The position numbers and the translations under genes were made by a program. Shown here piece by piece: positions 12,540-23,171 of a stretch of DNA of 64,000 nucleotides; position 1 is the first letter of the stretch, and every line of letters starts with the position of its first letter. Under the pieces are notes generated by a model. It searched no databases, was not told the DNA's origin, and was given only the letters and a program-made list of their open reading frames with translations. This DNA is from Trichobilharzia regenti (Eukaryota > Platyhelminthes > Trematoda > Strigeidida > Schistosomatidae): the NCBI GenBank assembly GCA_944472135.2, contig OX235264.1, forward strand, positions 123,161,809 to 123,225,808, written 5' to 3'.

Positions 12540-12547
12540 TATTTATA
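12540..12547 (-). promoter_or_regulatory. TATA box of the peptide gene, copy A
   Basis: A perfect TATAAATA on the minus strand lies 60 bases before the start codon of the peptide gene and is conserved in all three copies. Spacing suits a short 5' UTR. Confidence 0.5.
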
Positions 12548-13114
12548 CCAATTTGCGAGGCGACGACCCAACCACGCATTCATGCTGACGTGGCAGAAGA
12601 CAGAGAGACATATATGACACGTTTGTTGGTGTGTGTATTGAGAGACGTGGAGACCGATGAATTCAATCAGCACAGCTATTCACAATTTCAATTCCACCAG
12701 TCAAATCATCTCCATTTTACCAATGGTCAACGAGATTGGAGAGCCTTTTTCCATTGGTCAAATATTTTCATCGTGAATTAGAATGACACCATCTGAAAAG
12801 GATGTTAGCTTGAGGCAAATACACGCAGACATCCAAGTGAAGATGATAAGAACATTACTCGCTCCTTGATTGTTTCCATTTATGTTGATCGCATCTGCAA
12901 TCAACACTAACTGACAGCGTTGGTGTAGTTATGTCTAAACATCTGAAGTAACGAGAACAGTGACTGAAGTGGAATCTAAGAAAGATGCGAACTCATTCAC
13001 TGTCTCGCAAATTCACATGTGAGGTAATTTTGTTCGAAGCGAGAAGAATTTGAGATATCACTAGCGAGCTAGTACTAAAGGCGAGGTTTAGTGACTCGGA
13101 GGTTTGAATTTAGT

Positions 13115-14507
13115 GACTATCAATCAGCTTTCAGTGCGACTGGAGAAGCTAACTCCATATGTGCATATAAAGCAGTTTCACCTTTAGGCATTAATCTGAT
13201 TTACACAAACTGATTAGCACTCACGAGGTGTGCAACGGAGATGGCACTGAAATAGAAACCAAATCGGGAATTAAATATCTTGGCGTCATTCTATCTGCTG
13301 ATCTCTCCTGGTCGTCTCACATCTTGATGATTTCTAAGAAAATATTTCGTCTTACCTTCTACATCAAGAAGTTAAGACATCTTTGGAATAACCCAACCCT
13401 TACTCCTACAGTTCGTTAACTCTTGCATCCTGCTTACTATTCTCTATTGTTTTCCCTTGGTGTTTCCATGCCTACTGAAAAAAGACTATACCCTACTGCA
13501 CAGAATGTTAAAGGTTGTCAGCAGGGTAAGCAACGTGCCAATTAACCAGCTTGTTAATACTCTGGTGGACAGGCATTTGGATTCATGTGAAAAATGGGCT
13601 AAATCCATTTTATCTTACTCACAACACGCTCTAGATTCACAACTCTTCCCATGTATCTCTTCAAGGAAAACCAGAAGCCTATATAGGAAACTATATACCT
13701 GCACTAGTAAGTACATAACTCATCCATACCCTACCTAGCTCGTGTTCTGTGCGATAAAGGAAGCATTAGGCGTGAAACTTATAACTTAATAAAGAGCCGG
13801 TAGAAAAACTGGATCTCGTCTTTCCAACTCACATCATTTATAGCTACAACGTTTTATTTCTTTCTTTTCCTTTTCTCTCTCATTTTCTTCTGTTATATGC
13901 TGCTTTGTTTCTTTCTTCCTTAAAAATTCTATTTAAAACATTCTTCTTCTTACTTTTGTGCGTCGGTAGCACAGCGATTAGGACGCTCGCCGACCATGCA
14001 CATGGTTCGGGGTTCGATCCCCGGCCACGGACGCAGTCCTTCACATCGCTAAGCCAGATAAAATGCTGGTAAAGAGGAAAGGTCGGGCATGAGGCTAGCA
14101 ACCATATCCTGTAAAAATAAACACTGCTACAGAAACGTAAAGCCACTAGCTTGAAGCCCTATGTTCCACTGGGAACGTGAAGGAAAAATTATATTTATTT
14201 TATAAGTATTCTTCTTACTTTTACACGCTGTATATGTCGACCTTTTTGTTACCACTTACGCTAGTAAATATGCTAGTAGTATCTACTTTTTTAACACCTT
14301 CAAACACTCTGTTCAATTTTGGCTCTGTTACGGACGTGCTAATATGTTGTTGTCATAATGAAGTGAGATTACCTTAAACTATGTAGAATTTTATTTATTG
14401 TTAATGTACTAAATGGATGCAATCCTGTGGTAAAGTGATGAGAATTCCATTCTGTATTACAAGTGCTGTTTTCGAATAAAGCAAATTATTATTATTATTA
14501 TTATTAA
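13115..14507 (+). mobile_element. 5'-truncated CR1/Jockey-like LINE, left arm (fragment B)
   Basis: The 3' end of a LINE: the C-terminal RT region with GIKYLGVILSADLSWSSH, a frameshift near 13.42 kb, then the FPCLLKKDYTLLHRMLK region (13457-13738), a long pyrimidine-rich 3' UTR and an ATT-repeat tail at 14.49-14.51 kb. A cleaner version lies inverted at 41316-42700. The same 3' UTR is found alone at 63.09 kb and at the very start of the window. The 5' truncation is normal for target-primed insertion. The UTR is interrupted by a SINE with a 14-bp duplication. The YLGV motif follows the catalytic RT block in CR1/Jockey-type elements; the catalytic part itself is missing, so the exact clade is inferred. 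Confidence 0.8.
13958..14208 (+). mobile_element. tRNA-derived SINE with RTE-like 3' end, left arm
   Basis: The head (13958-14040) is tRNA-like, with a box-B-type GGGTTCGATCCCCGG and a GTAGCACAGCGATTAGGACG box-A region. The body ends in GAAGCCCTATGTTCCACT-GGGAAC, the same terminal block as the RTE elements, then an A/T-rich tail. Flanking copies of TTCTTCTTACTTTT (13944-13957 and 14209-14222) are the target-site duplication. The insertion is shared with the right arm (41604-41854). Confidence 0.88.
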
Positions 14508-14851
14508 GGACAGGCTTCAGTTCATTCTCATGTTTCAATAATCCATACTCTCAGTCATGACACTGACTTGAAGTTTCGAACTGTATTTATAGCGTTATGT
14601 TTAGATGCTCAACAAAATATTGATAGATTTCTTTATTACTTAGGCGCTGTCCGAGTCTTTTTTCATTTTTCTCAGTCTTTTAAATGAGGAATTTCAAAAA
14701 CGTAAGATCACCCAGTTCTATTTTAGGTTCAAGATAGTTTCTGGTATGAGGTCAAGTCGACCGGATTTCACCCTGAAATCCTTTACTTATAAGTATATGT
14801 CATTTATGATGCAGATTAAGTGTAACCAAGGTTGGCAGTATGTCGGAACCG
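14508..14851 (+). repeat. Arm sequence homologous to 61.08-61.35 kb
   Basis: No gene. The block resembles 61.08-61.35 kb (TATGAGGTCAAGTCGAC, CAGATTAAGT, AACCGTTTAT in the same order) and is repeated inverted at 40.97-41.31 kb. It ends at the TTTAT target duplication of the LTR element. Confidence 0.6.
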
Positions 14852-14856
14852 TTTAT

Positions 14857-15417
14857 TGATATGTATCCACATATATATATATTTATGTGTGTATATGCAT
14901 GTTGGTCTCTCTTTCTGTTTGCTCGCGTAGTCTGTGACCACTTCACTTGTATGGACTTGTTTCCTTTAATAATGTGTATTCTCCTTATATTATATTATAT
15001 ATAATATGAGTGTTTGTTGACAGTCCGTTGCTTGGTGACATATATCCATATATGTTTGTTGGCATGTCTGCTATATTCGCTATGTATAATTGGATCGACA
15101 CTCCATTATAATTAGCCATTCATGTTAAGACTGTCTCATGATTTTTCCCACGCTTGTCTGAATTATTTATATATATATTCGCATTCACAATTTGTGTGAA
15201 TTACTTTACTACTTTACTTTACTTACTTACCACTTTGGTGTGAGACCATTTATTTTCGTCTCCTTGTGTTTGGACAATAGAAGTATCATCGCAAACCTAG
15301 TGGTCTTCTGATTTCCGCCTTCTCGCGTCAGGACTATTAGTTTCTCGACCAGACCATAACAATAATTCAGCGACGAGTACATAACAATTTGGCGACGGAG
15401 AAGATTAATACATAACA
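14857..15417 (+). repeat. 5' LTR of element 1
   Basis: Matches the 3' LTR at 17333-17888 nearly base for base, with a few differences in AT-repeat length. Its end is set by aligning to the 3' LTR, which puts two PBS-like 31-bp units inside the LTR. Confidence 0.85.
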
Positions 15418-15512
15418 ATTTGGCGACGGAGAAGACTAGTACATAACAATTTGGCGACGGGGAAAACTATTACATAACAATTTGGCGACGGGGAAAACTA
15501 CTATTAACCACT
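15418..15512 (+). promoter_or_regulatory. Primer-binding region amplified as a 31-bp minisatellite
   Basis: The expected primer-binding site after the LTR, ATTTGGCGACGG, is repeated three times here in a unit of about 31 bases beginning CATAACAATTTGGCGACGG. One or two further units lie inside the LTR end. The same core (AAATTGGCGACGGGG) follows the LTR of element 2, supporting its role as PBS. I cannot name the priming tRNA. Confidence 0.6.
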
Positions 15513-15538
15513 CAGCAGCAGCAACATAACAATTTACT

Positions 15539-17332
15539 ATGGATTATTCTAAATTGGAATTATTGTTTGAACAACAATTGAAATTAATGGAAATGTTCGT
15601 CAACCAACAGACTGGTCCAGCTTCACCTTCAAGCAATCCCAATCATACCATGCTACCATCTGTCGACGGCATTGTGAACAGTATTTCACAGTTCAATTAT
15701 GACCCAGAGGCTAATGTCACCTTTGACACATGGTATCAACGTTATGAGGATTTATTCACTGTTGATGTCGCCTCACAAGACGATGCCTGGAAGGTGCGAG
15801 TTTTGCTACGTAAATTGGGTCCGGCAGAATATGAACGGTACTGCAACCTAATTTTACCACAGAAACCACGTGACAATTGTTTCGATGATACAATAAAGTT
15901 GCTGCGTGAGCATTTCGGAGACCACTCCTCATTATTCAGTATACGTTATCGTTGCCTCAAGCTGGCAATGAATGAAAATGATGATTTTCTTACTCACGTT
16001 GGCACAGTCAACCGAGAATGTGAGAGATTTAGACTCAGGTCCTTATAATAATAATAATAAAATAATTTTTTTTTCCTTCACGTTCCCAGTGGAACATAGG
16101 GCTCCAAGCTAGTGGCTTGAAGTTTCTGTAGCAGTGTTTGATTTTTATAGGATGGGGTTGCTAGCCTCATGCCTAACCTTTCCTCTTTACCAGCATTATT
16201 TCTGGCTCAGTGAGGTAAAGGAGTGCGCCGGCCGGGGATCGAACCCCGGACCATATGCATGGTCGGCGAGCATCCTAACCGCTTTACCACCGACGCACAG
16301 GTCCTTAACAGATGATCAATTCAAAGCCTTGATCCTCATATGCAGTCTCCAATCTCCTCGTTTCACAGATATCCGAACTCGACTGCTCAATCAGCTAGAA
16401 CAAAATCCCAAGTTAACATTACATGACATAGCTGATGAATATCAACGGCTGATTAATCTGCAGAAAGATACACACCTGGTCGAATCAACACCTCCGAGAA
16501 GCTCTGATATTCGTGAATTACGCAAGAGCAAAAATCTCTCATCCGCTACTCCTGACCCACCTACTTCTTCTAATGTCCCGCGGAAATCTACAGATACTCG
16601 TCCAACTTCTCAAAATACTTCAAAGAAGACCCCACCATCACCATGCTGGCACTGTGGCGCGTGGAACTTTGTAAAGTCTTGTCCATACAAAAATCATCGT
16701 TGCAGCAAGTGCAAGATCATCGGTCACAAAAATGGCTTTTGTCAGCCACGCAAGCCCAGATATCAAAATCCAGCAAAAGCTCAACAAAATGTTGGTCCTA
16801 AATCCCCCAAAAAGTCATTGAGTCTACGCGCAACCCGTCAAGTCACAGCGCCAGGTATGCGGAAATATCTTGATCTTCAGATGAACGGTCATGATACTCG
16901 TCTGCAGCTAGATACCGCCTCTGATATTACTGTTATATCAGAGAAACTTTGGAATTATATTGGCAGACCACCTATCACCAATACTTCCAGGTCTCTTGTC
17001 AGCGCCTGTGGTGGGCGGCTCAAACTTATTGGTGAACTCAAATGTTTTGTTTCCTTCCACAATACCAAATTCACAGGAATTTGTTACGTTACCAAGAATG
17101 ATTTAAATCTTTTGGGACTTGATTGGTTCGATCGTTTGCATCTAGCTGATGTCCCACTAAATTCGTTACTCAATGCACTCAAGAAGCATAAAATGCCAGA
17201 CAATCCCGGACGAAGCCGAAGCCGCAAACCCAACAGTCAGACGAAACGACAGGCGTCAACAACAAGCCCAAAGGTCCCAGATAAACCCCCAGGTAAACAT
17301 CCTACTAATCATCATCTTCTCAAAAGGGGAGG
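15539..17332 (+). pseudogene. gag-protease gene of element 1, split by a SINE
   Basis: Two open parts (15539-16048, and about 16301-17332) join in frame once the antisense SINE at 16046-16297 is set aside. Part 1 is the capsid-like gag region (FDTWYQRYEDLFTVD, VRVLLRKLG, LREHFGDHSSLFSIRY). Part 2 continues with TDDQFKALILICSL and has two zinc knuckles. The first, CWHCGAWNFVKSC, has Asn where element 2 has His; the second, CSKCKIIGHKNGFC, is a standard CX2CX4HX4C. A retroviral-type aspartic protease follows with LQLDTASDITVIS and LLGLDWFD. The frame then runs straight into the polypurine tract and LTR. The SINE introduces a TAA stop immediately after the gag N-terminal half. Confidence 0.85.
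16046..16297 (-). mobile_element. tRNA-derived SINE inserted antisense in gag
   Basis: Same family as the SINE at 13958. The tRNA-like head (box B complement CGGGGATCGAACCCCGG near 16.24 kb) lies at the right end and the tail (TTTTTTTT after ATA repeats) at the left. It is flanked by perfect 10-bp duplications CAGGTCCTTA at 16036-16045 and 16298-16307. It carries the RTE-like 3' block (complement of GAGCCCTATGTTCCACTGGG). Confidence 0.92.
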
Positions 17333-17888
17333 TGATATGTATCCACATATATATATTTATGTGTGTGTGTGCATGTTGGTCTCTCTTTCTGTTTGCTCGG
17401 TTAGTCTGTGACCACTTCACTTGTATGGACTTGTCTCCTTTAATAATGTGTATTCTCCTTATATTATATTATATATAATATGAGTGTTTGTTGACAGTCC
17501 GTTGCTTGGTGACATATATCCATATATGTTTGTTGGCATGTCTGCTATATTCGCTATGTATAATTGGATCGACACTCCATTATAATTAGCCATTCATGTT
17601 AAGACTGTCTAATGATTTTTCCCACGCTTGTCTGAATTATTTATATATATTCGCATTCACAATTTGTGTGAATTACTTTACTACTTTACTTTACTTACTT
17701 ACCACTTTGGTGTGAGACCATTTATTTTCGTCTCCTTGTGTTTGGACAATAGAAGTATCATCGCAAACCTAGTGGTCTTCTGATTTCCGCCTTCTCGCGT
17801 CAGGACTATTAGTTTCTCGACCAGACCATAACAATAATTTAGCGACGAGTACATAACAATTTGGCGACGGGGAAACTAGTACATAATA
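17333..17888 (+). repeat. 3' LTR of element 1
   Basis: Starts TGATATGTATCC directly after the polypurine tract and ends in ACATAATA before the TTTAT duplication. The last bases would be the canonical ATAACA with one change. Confidence 0.85.
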
Positions 17889-17893
17889 TTTAT

Positions 17894-18050
17894 ATAATGT
17901 GAACTACTAATAACAACTCTTTTTAGGGATAGTGATGCTATAGTAGAAGAGATCAAGTTATTCTCCAAGTTACAGGTGTTATTAAGAAGTCGCTTTTTAG
18001 ATTTTCAGCTCATTAAAATCAGTGATCATAGAGTAGAATTCAATAAATGA
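17894..18050 (+). pseudogene. gag-like exon fragment, left arm
   Basis: After a possible splice acceptor (CTCTTTTTAG at about 17.93 kb) one frame reads RDSDAIVEEIKLFSKLQ and then LLRSRFLDFQLIKISDH. The block at 61.36-61.49 kb reads RDALTE-stop-LKLYSRL and FLEFWLITVSDN in the same order, where it leads into a zinc-knuckle gag. In the arm the homology stops shortly afterwards, so this is a 5' piece of a gypsy-type gag or of a gene that captured one. Confidence 0.45.
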
Positions 18051-21000
18051 ATATCTCGGAAAACGTCTGCTGAACTGTCACCAAATTTGAACATACCATG
18101 TCACCCATATGAACATACTGAGAACTATCATCTTCTGACGTCTCTAAGTTTATTATTCAGATTATTCTATTCTGAAACAATAACAGTTGTGCGTCTTTTG
18201 CCTGTGAGGGTGTTATAACTAGGGAATACTATTTGACATATATTCGTCCAGCTGACGCTTCAACATAACAACAATATACTCCAGTTGTGAATGAACTGGT
18301 GTTATCAGTAGTCATTTGGATGACAAATGATATTTATTATGGAACAGCCGTCGGAAGCGTTGGAGGAATCGTCAAACCATCTGAGGATTTACGCTGTTGA
18401 AAACCTTCTCGAACTCAGTGAAGTAAAGGTTATAGGTTGACCTTTATTCCGCTTCGCTTAGCGATCGCTCATGATGTTGTGATTAGGTTGAAGCCTCAAT
18501 GAATGTATTGTTGCAGGCTGTTCTGGTTAATTACAAGTCTTAAACCTGAGGGTCAGATGTTCGTAGGGAAGCAGAATTAGACGATCACTCTATCTGCCAA
18601 CAATTCATGGACCTGTAGTCAAATAAACATGCACAAGAAAATGAGAAATGGTTGCACAGAATGGCTACACTTGAGAATGATATGTGAAGAATAATCCAGC
18701 TGAAGTTGACTGCAGAAAACACTATGAAACGGCGGTCTCATCAAGCACCACTTGCAGTTGACTGTTGGAGTCTTCCTTCTTCTCTTTATCTGCTTTATTT
18801 TAGGCACCTTTAAATCAGACCTCTAACTCTGTCACATTCTGTGCTGAATGATGTTTTCAAGATTCTGTTGGAGATTCTGTTTCCACTCGACGCTGTTGAT
18901 CACACCATAATAACCACTCAGTGCTCAAGGTGTTTGTGGATGTTATCTAGGTGATATGAGGAGTTTCTCATTTTTCTTACCTCAACAGATTCCTAGCTAG
19001 CACATCTGAACCATATCTTCACATTTTTGTTCTGAAATGTAAGCGACATTGTCAGAAAATATATATCGCCATTCTTACTCTTTCTGTCATTACAAGAAAA
19101 CAATGGAGTTGACGAGCATCTCAAAGGCTTTTACCAGTCGACTTCATTTCTTTATGATGGGGAAGAGTTGTAGCTTAGGTGGATAGTTAACTATACAGCT
19201 CAGAGAAGGCGACCATATAAAAAGACTTCATTCTTCCGTATTAGTTACAGAGGAAATTGGCTTCATCTTCTTCGTGTTTCTCTGGTTGACTGGTATACGT
19301 CGAGGATACTGGCCTCACGCTAACTGACAATAAATAACCGGTTTATCAGAATAAACGTGTTCAGTAACAAATGACAATGAGAGTAATTTCAAGTGGAACA
19401 GTACACTCCATGAGCACTAAATGAGCAACGAGGAAAAGAACTCAAAAAGACTAGTTTATTCATCGGGAAGTATAAGTTCAAATAGAGAGATATATGTATT
19501 ATCGAAATGTCCTAACTCAACCACATATTGATTCACACAATCAATAGCGTCAATTAGTGAAAGTCAGTTATTTTAAACATGACCTGATTAATAGGTGTGT
19601 TGAAACAGAATAGCCTAATTACAATACTCAAAACCTCACAAACTCTGCTATTCAGCAAACAAAGAAACTAAGAATGATATTGATAAGGTATTATTACTGA
19701 GACATATGTGGCGTGGTGAACGTGTTACCCATCTGTTTTAATCAGATTTCACCTTTTATGAATAACATTGTTGTTAAGAGAAGCTCACCATAGTCAGCTT
19801 TACTCGAAATCGCATTCAGTTAATTGTATTTCTGTCATAAAATATTCGTCCACTATTGGGCAGATCAATGTACACAGGAATCATTCTGACTATTTCACTA
19901 GTCTTATTGCATATGATGCATTGGCGGCACGGTGGTTAGGACGCTCGCCAACCATTCACATGTAAGTGGTGAAGTTTAGTGACAGAGTGAATGTGATATC
20001 ATAGCAAGTGTTTCTCATATGAGATGTTCCCGCTGATTTCCAAAATATTTCATGATGATTTCAATATTGTCAAAATCAATTTTGTGGTACAATATTACAC
20101 AGTGGCTGATGAGAATTCAGGCTTTTCTAATTCCACTGTATTTCACGCCCGCTGAAGAGAGACTCTGTGTTGTTCAGCTCTTGTGAAGTTAAATACATTC
20201 AAAGTTTTTTTTGGTGTGAGCTGTGTCGAAAATCGTCATTCCATTTTGCAGATCCCGATTGTGGATGCATTGGAATTGGTGAACTCACATGAACGAGGAT
20301 GTTTTTCTAGCGTGTTAGAGGCTTTCACAGTAATTCGGATGTTGAGTTTGTTGATTTCTACTGAAATATAGACCGAGGTATTCGGTATCTTTAGGATGAC
20401 AACTGTAGATGGCTATATCTTCGGAATACCTATTCGATTTTGTATATATTAATAGTGATTTGTCATGAAATTATTTCGAGAGTTATTCGTCTTCCAAATT
20501 CTGCTGGCATTTGACATTGCACTTTCTTCTTTAATCATAAGACGTGTTCTCTCTCATATACCTAGAAGTGATAAAAACAGAGTTTGTGTTTATTGCAGGC
20601 ATTCGTTTTTGATGACAATCGTCGTGTCAGTGTAATTGTGGATTACTGTAACACAGTAGCCTGTTCCATGAAAATATGGACACTCGTGACAGTAATATAT
20701 GACCTCGAAGAAATTCAATGCATGTGTTACCATTGGGCGTTTTGTTTCAATCTGACTCGTGAATGTGACGGATACTATTCATCTTCGCTGAAACCTCTGC
20801 CGAAAACGTTTTTCTCTAGTTGTTCTGTAATGAATATGTATTCGAATATTTGGTTACTAAAACAACTCCTCTACATGAAGTCATCGAAGCAAAATTAAAC
20901 CAACACATTTGCAGCAGTAAACGTGGAGTGTTTAGTCACGTCGCACCATATTTCCCTATGATTTATCAAAAATAAAAGGTCGAAAATTGTGTTACGTGCA

Positions 21001-22989
21001 CAGTTCAACAGTAACTTCATAATCATCCTCATTAGGAGGAAAATTTTCATCTTTCACGCACAACAGAAACAGTTCCCTTATCTCGTCACTTGTCTAGGGA
21101 TACTATTCAGACAATCGCAGTAATATCTCAAAGGTATCTCTGAGCAGAACAAAGATGCCAAGAATTTATCAGAATTTTTCCCACATCTCAGTTTATTAGT
21201 AAGATGCATGCACAGCTAAACTTTTACGAATGAATTTAAGTCCCTCTGTATAGAAACATACGTGCAAATATATTAGAAGTACCCTTAAGCAGCTATTGAT
21301 TTGCCAGTTGACGGGTTTCTTTGTCGGCTGTACACACAGGAATGAGTAGTATCGTCATTCCTCAGAGTAAATGTGGCCTCAAACTAAACTTTGCTACACA
21401 TTACTTCTCTGCACTCCACAGACGCAATCATCGTTATATTTTGAAAAGTCGTTTGGTATGGGGAGTTATGAGGTAAATGCAGGATAGTCTTGATATTCAA
21501 TATGCATTTGCAATATTCATATAGACAAGTACTTGCTCAATCAGCACTGCGTCTACGATGATAAATATCGACATCTGCTTCCATACCGACACACACACAT
21601 ACACAAAAGGAATTTAACTGTGTTGAAATTCACTCTGATGCATAGAGAAGCAGCCAGAGGGGAAAGGCGGCATAGTACACTCTCCACTGACGGTTCTTGT
21701 CCATCCTTCATCAATCAAATAGACTACTGTGTTCATGATCTATAATTCTTCTGGAAATATGGGTTTTTTTTCATACACACAAGTGGTAAGCTGGCAAAAA
21801 CGTTTCCATGATAATCATTCTTTTTCATATGACCAATCATTTTATATGAAAAGTTTACCTCAGTGCTTTCCGCCATGAGGATTGACTCAAATGAAATAAC
21901 CTGCTTTTAATTTCCTCCCTTTGAAGCGCAATTTTTTTTTTACTTCCTTGAATGCTGATGACTATGAATGCTGCAAATTTATTCAGGTTTATTTGTGACC
22001 AACGATCGCGATAAATGACTAGCCAGTAAAGTGCGAAATTCTTATTCATTACTAAAGCAATGTACGCTTTTCCCATTGGTCAAACATATATGTTACGTAA
22101 CGGAATTATCATGGAACACAATCCATCAAAATACGATGACAAAATTTAAGTCGAACGATTTCAGTAGCTCAAATATTTGTACAGATATGATTACGACCAT
22201 TTAGAGTTCATCGTCAATTCAGGTTGCTTAAACTGTGACGCTTTCTCTACTGACTACTAATTTTTATATGATATGCATTTCCACATGATGATTTTCTCTA
22301 ATCTACGTGAAGCAACTCAAATCAAGCAACATCTCTTAATTTTCTCCACCTGCAAAAACAGCTATCTGGTCACTTCATTCAAACTGACCACTGTGGAGAA
22401 TGTATAGCTTTTCAAGGTATATTTGTGATCAGTAATCACGATGAATATCGTATCCATAAAATGTGAAATTCTCATGCATCGATACATCACAGTTGACGCT
22501 TTTCACTTTTCGAGTTTGTCAGTAACAAAAGTATTCGTTTGTGAACATATTTCACACTAATTTATATCATGGGGCTTAAGCTGAACACCATGAACTTGTT
22601 GAATTAAACTGAACACATTAATTACGGTATGACGTTTATCACCTCGTATACCATTCCCATAGTTTCTACATTTCACCGTACATTTTGAAAACCACCACAT
22701 CAAAACATTACTGAATTATTAGTAATTCATGTGATATCTCAAATTCTTCGCGCTTCAAACAAAATTACCTTACATGTGAATTTGTGAGGCAGTGAATGAG
22801 TTCGCGTCTTTCTTAGATTGCAATTCAATCACAGTTCTCGTCAGTCCAGATGTTTAAACATAACTACACCAATTATTGAACTAAATTTTCGATTTTCCCG
22901 TCGATTGATTTGACCGAAGTGCTCGGTCTCAGGTTGACATGTCGGCTTCTTGTGCAGATGCTTCGACGATGTCTGGGCATTTAATTAGT
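18051..22989 (+). repeat. Palindrome left arm, units C and D
   Basis: Mirrored at 35.30-40.93 kb and 29.12-29.99 kb. Positions 18.77-22.5 kb are a diverged relative of unit A (same block order: CAGACCTCTAACT, GATTCTGTTGGAGA, ATAATAACCAC, ATTCCTAGCTAG). At 22.73-22.88 kb the end of unit A is present in inverted orientation. The peptide gene is absent. A 104-residue frame at 20584-20898 is kept in both arms, but its differences change amino acids and I do not call it. A truncated SINE head (GGTTAGGACGCTCGCC) lies at 19.93-19.96 kb, mirrored at 37.45-37.48 kb. Confidence 0.75.
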
Positions 22990-23170
22990 ATACAATTGGT
23001 GGATGGTGGCTAGCAGTGGAATCCAGGATGCGCATTTCGTCCTACTTGGGACTCGTCAGCTGGATGTACCTGCATTTCTCGGTGAGTGATGATGTTCCCA
23101 CTTAGGCTCGAACCCAGTGCCCATAATATCAAGTGACAAAGCGTTATCCATTAGACCACTAGGTCCACAT
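22990..23170 (-). mobile_element. Sm-alpha-type SINE with hammerhead, left arm
   Basis: On the minus strand a Pol III-like head (TAGTGGTCTAATGGATAACG as box-A region, GGGTTCGAGCC as box B, 23.10-23.17 kb) leads into a hammerhead ribozyme and a short 3' part ending CACCAATTGTATACTAATT. This matches the layout of the schistosome Sm-alpha family. It abuts an RTE 5' fragment and forms the inner end of the left arm. Confidence 0.85.
23013..23073 (-). ncRNA. Hammerhead ribozyme (type I, Sm-alpha), left arm
   Basis: The core is complete on the minus strand: CTGACGA (23059-23053; CUGANGA allows any base 7), a stem II GTCC/GGAC hairpin, GAAA (23038-23035), a self-complementary ATGCGCAT stem III and the cleavage triplet ATC before 23026. 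Stem I pairs ATCCAG with CTGGAT, and GCAG with CTGC across an internal loop. Self-cleavage is expected from the family; activity is not shown. Confidence 0.88.
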
Positions 23171-23171
23171 T

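Larger units (their letters stand above)
7736..13065 (+). repeat. Palindrome left arm, repeat unit A
   Basis: This unit of about 5.3 kb recurs with high identity in the same direction at 23.7-28.86 kb (A') and inverted at about 42.75-48.05 kb (A''), and with much lower identity as unit C (18.77-22.9 kb). Identical short frames recur at fixed offsets, for example at 10631-10825, 26596-26790 and, inverted, 44959-45153. Those frames change mostly at amino-acid-altering positions, so I do not call them genes. The only gene I support in the unit is the small secreted-peptide gene at its right end. The left edge against RTE copy 2 is shorter than in A' and A'' by roughly 270 bases. Confidence 0.85.
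14857..17888 (+). mobile_element. Non-autonomous gag-protease LTR retrotransposon (element 1)
   Basis: Two LTRs of 561 and 556 bases start with TGATATG and flank a gag-protease gene. There is no reverse transcriptase, RNase H or integrase between the protease and the polypurine tract AAAAGGGGAGG (17322-17332). A 5-bp duplication TTTAT (14852-14856 and 17889-17893) flanks it. The inverted arm near 40.97 kb has the uninterrupted empty site. Gag and protease resemble Ty3/gypsy elements of the CsRn1-like kind known from trematodes; that placement is inference from the gag, knuckle and DTA protease style. It would need enzymes from a complete relative to move. Confidence 0.85.

Noticed and set aside
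13961..14040. A functional tRNA gene
   Set aside because: The A and B boxes are clear, but the cloverleaf is not complete and the unit is the head of a SINE with target duplications.
16134..17411. A single 425-residue protein starting inside the SINE
   Set aside because: The first 55 or so residues are antisense SINE. The real coding part is the second half of gag plus protease.
20584..20898. A 104-residue frame kept in both arms (mirror at 36503-36817) as a gene
   Set aside because: The differences between arms change amino acids (for example N/D, W/L, P/L, F/L), and there is no signal peptide, domain or promoter. It is open by chance in a recent duplication.
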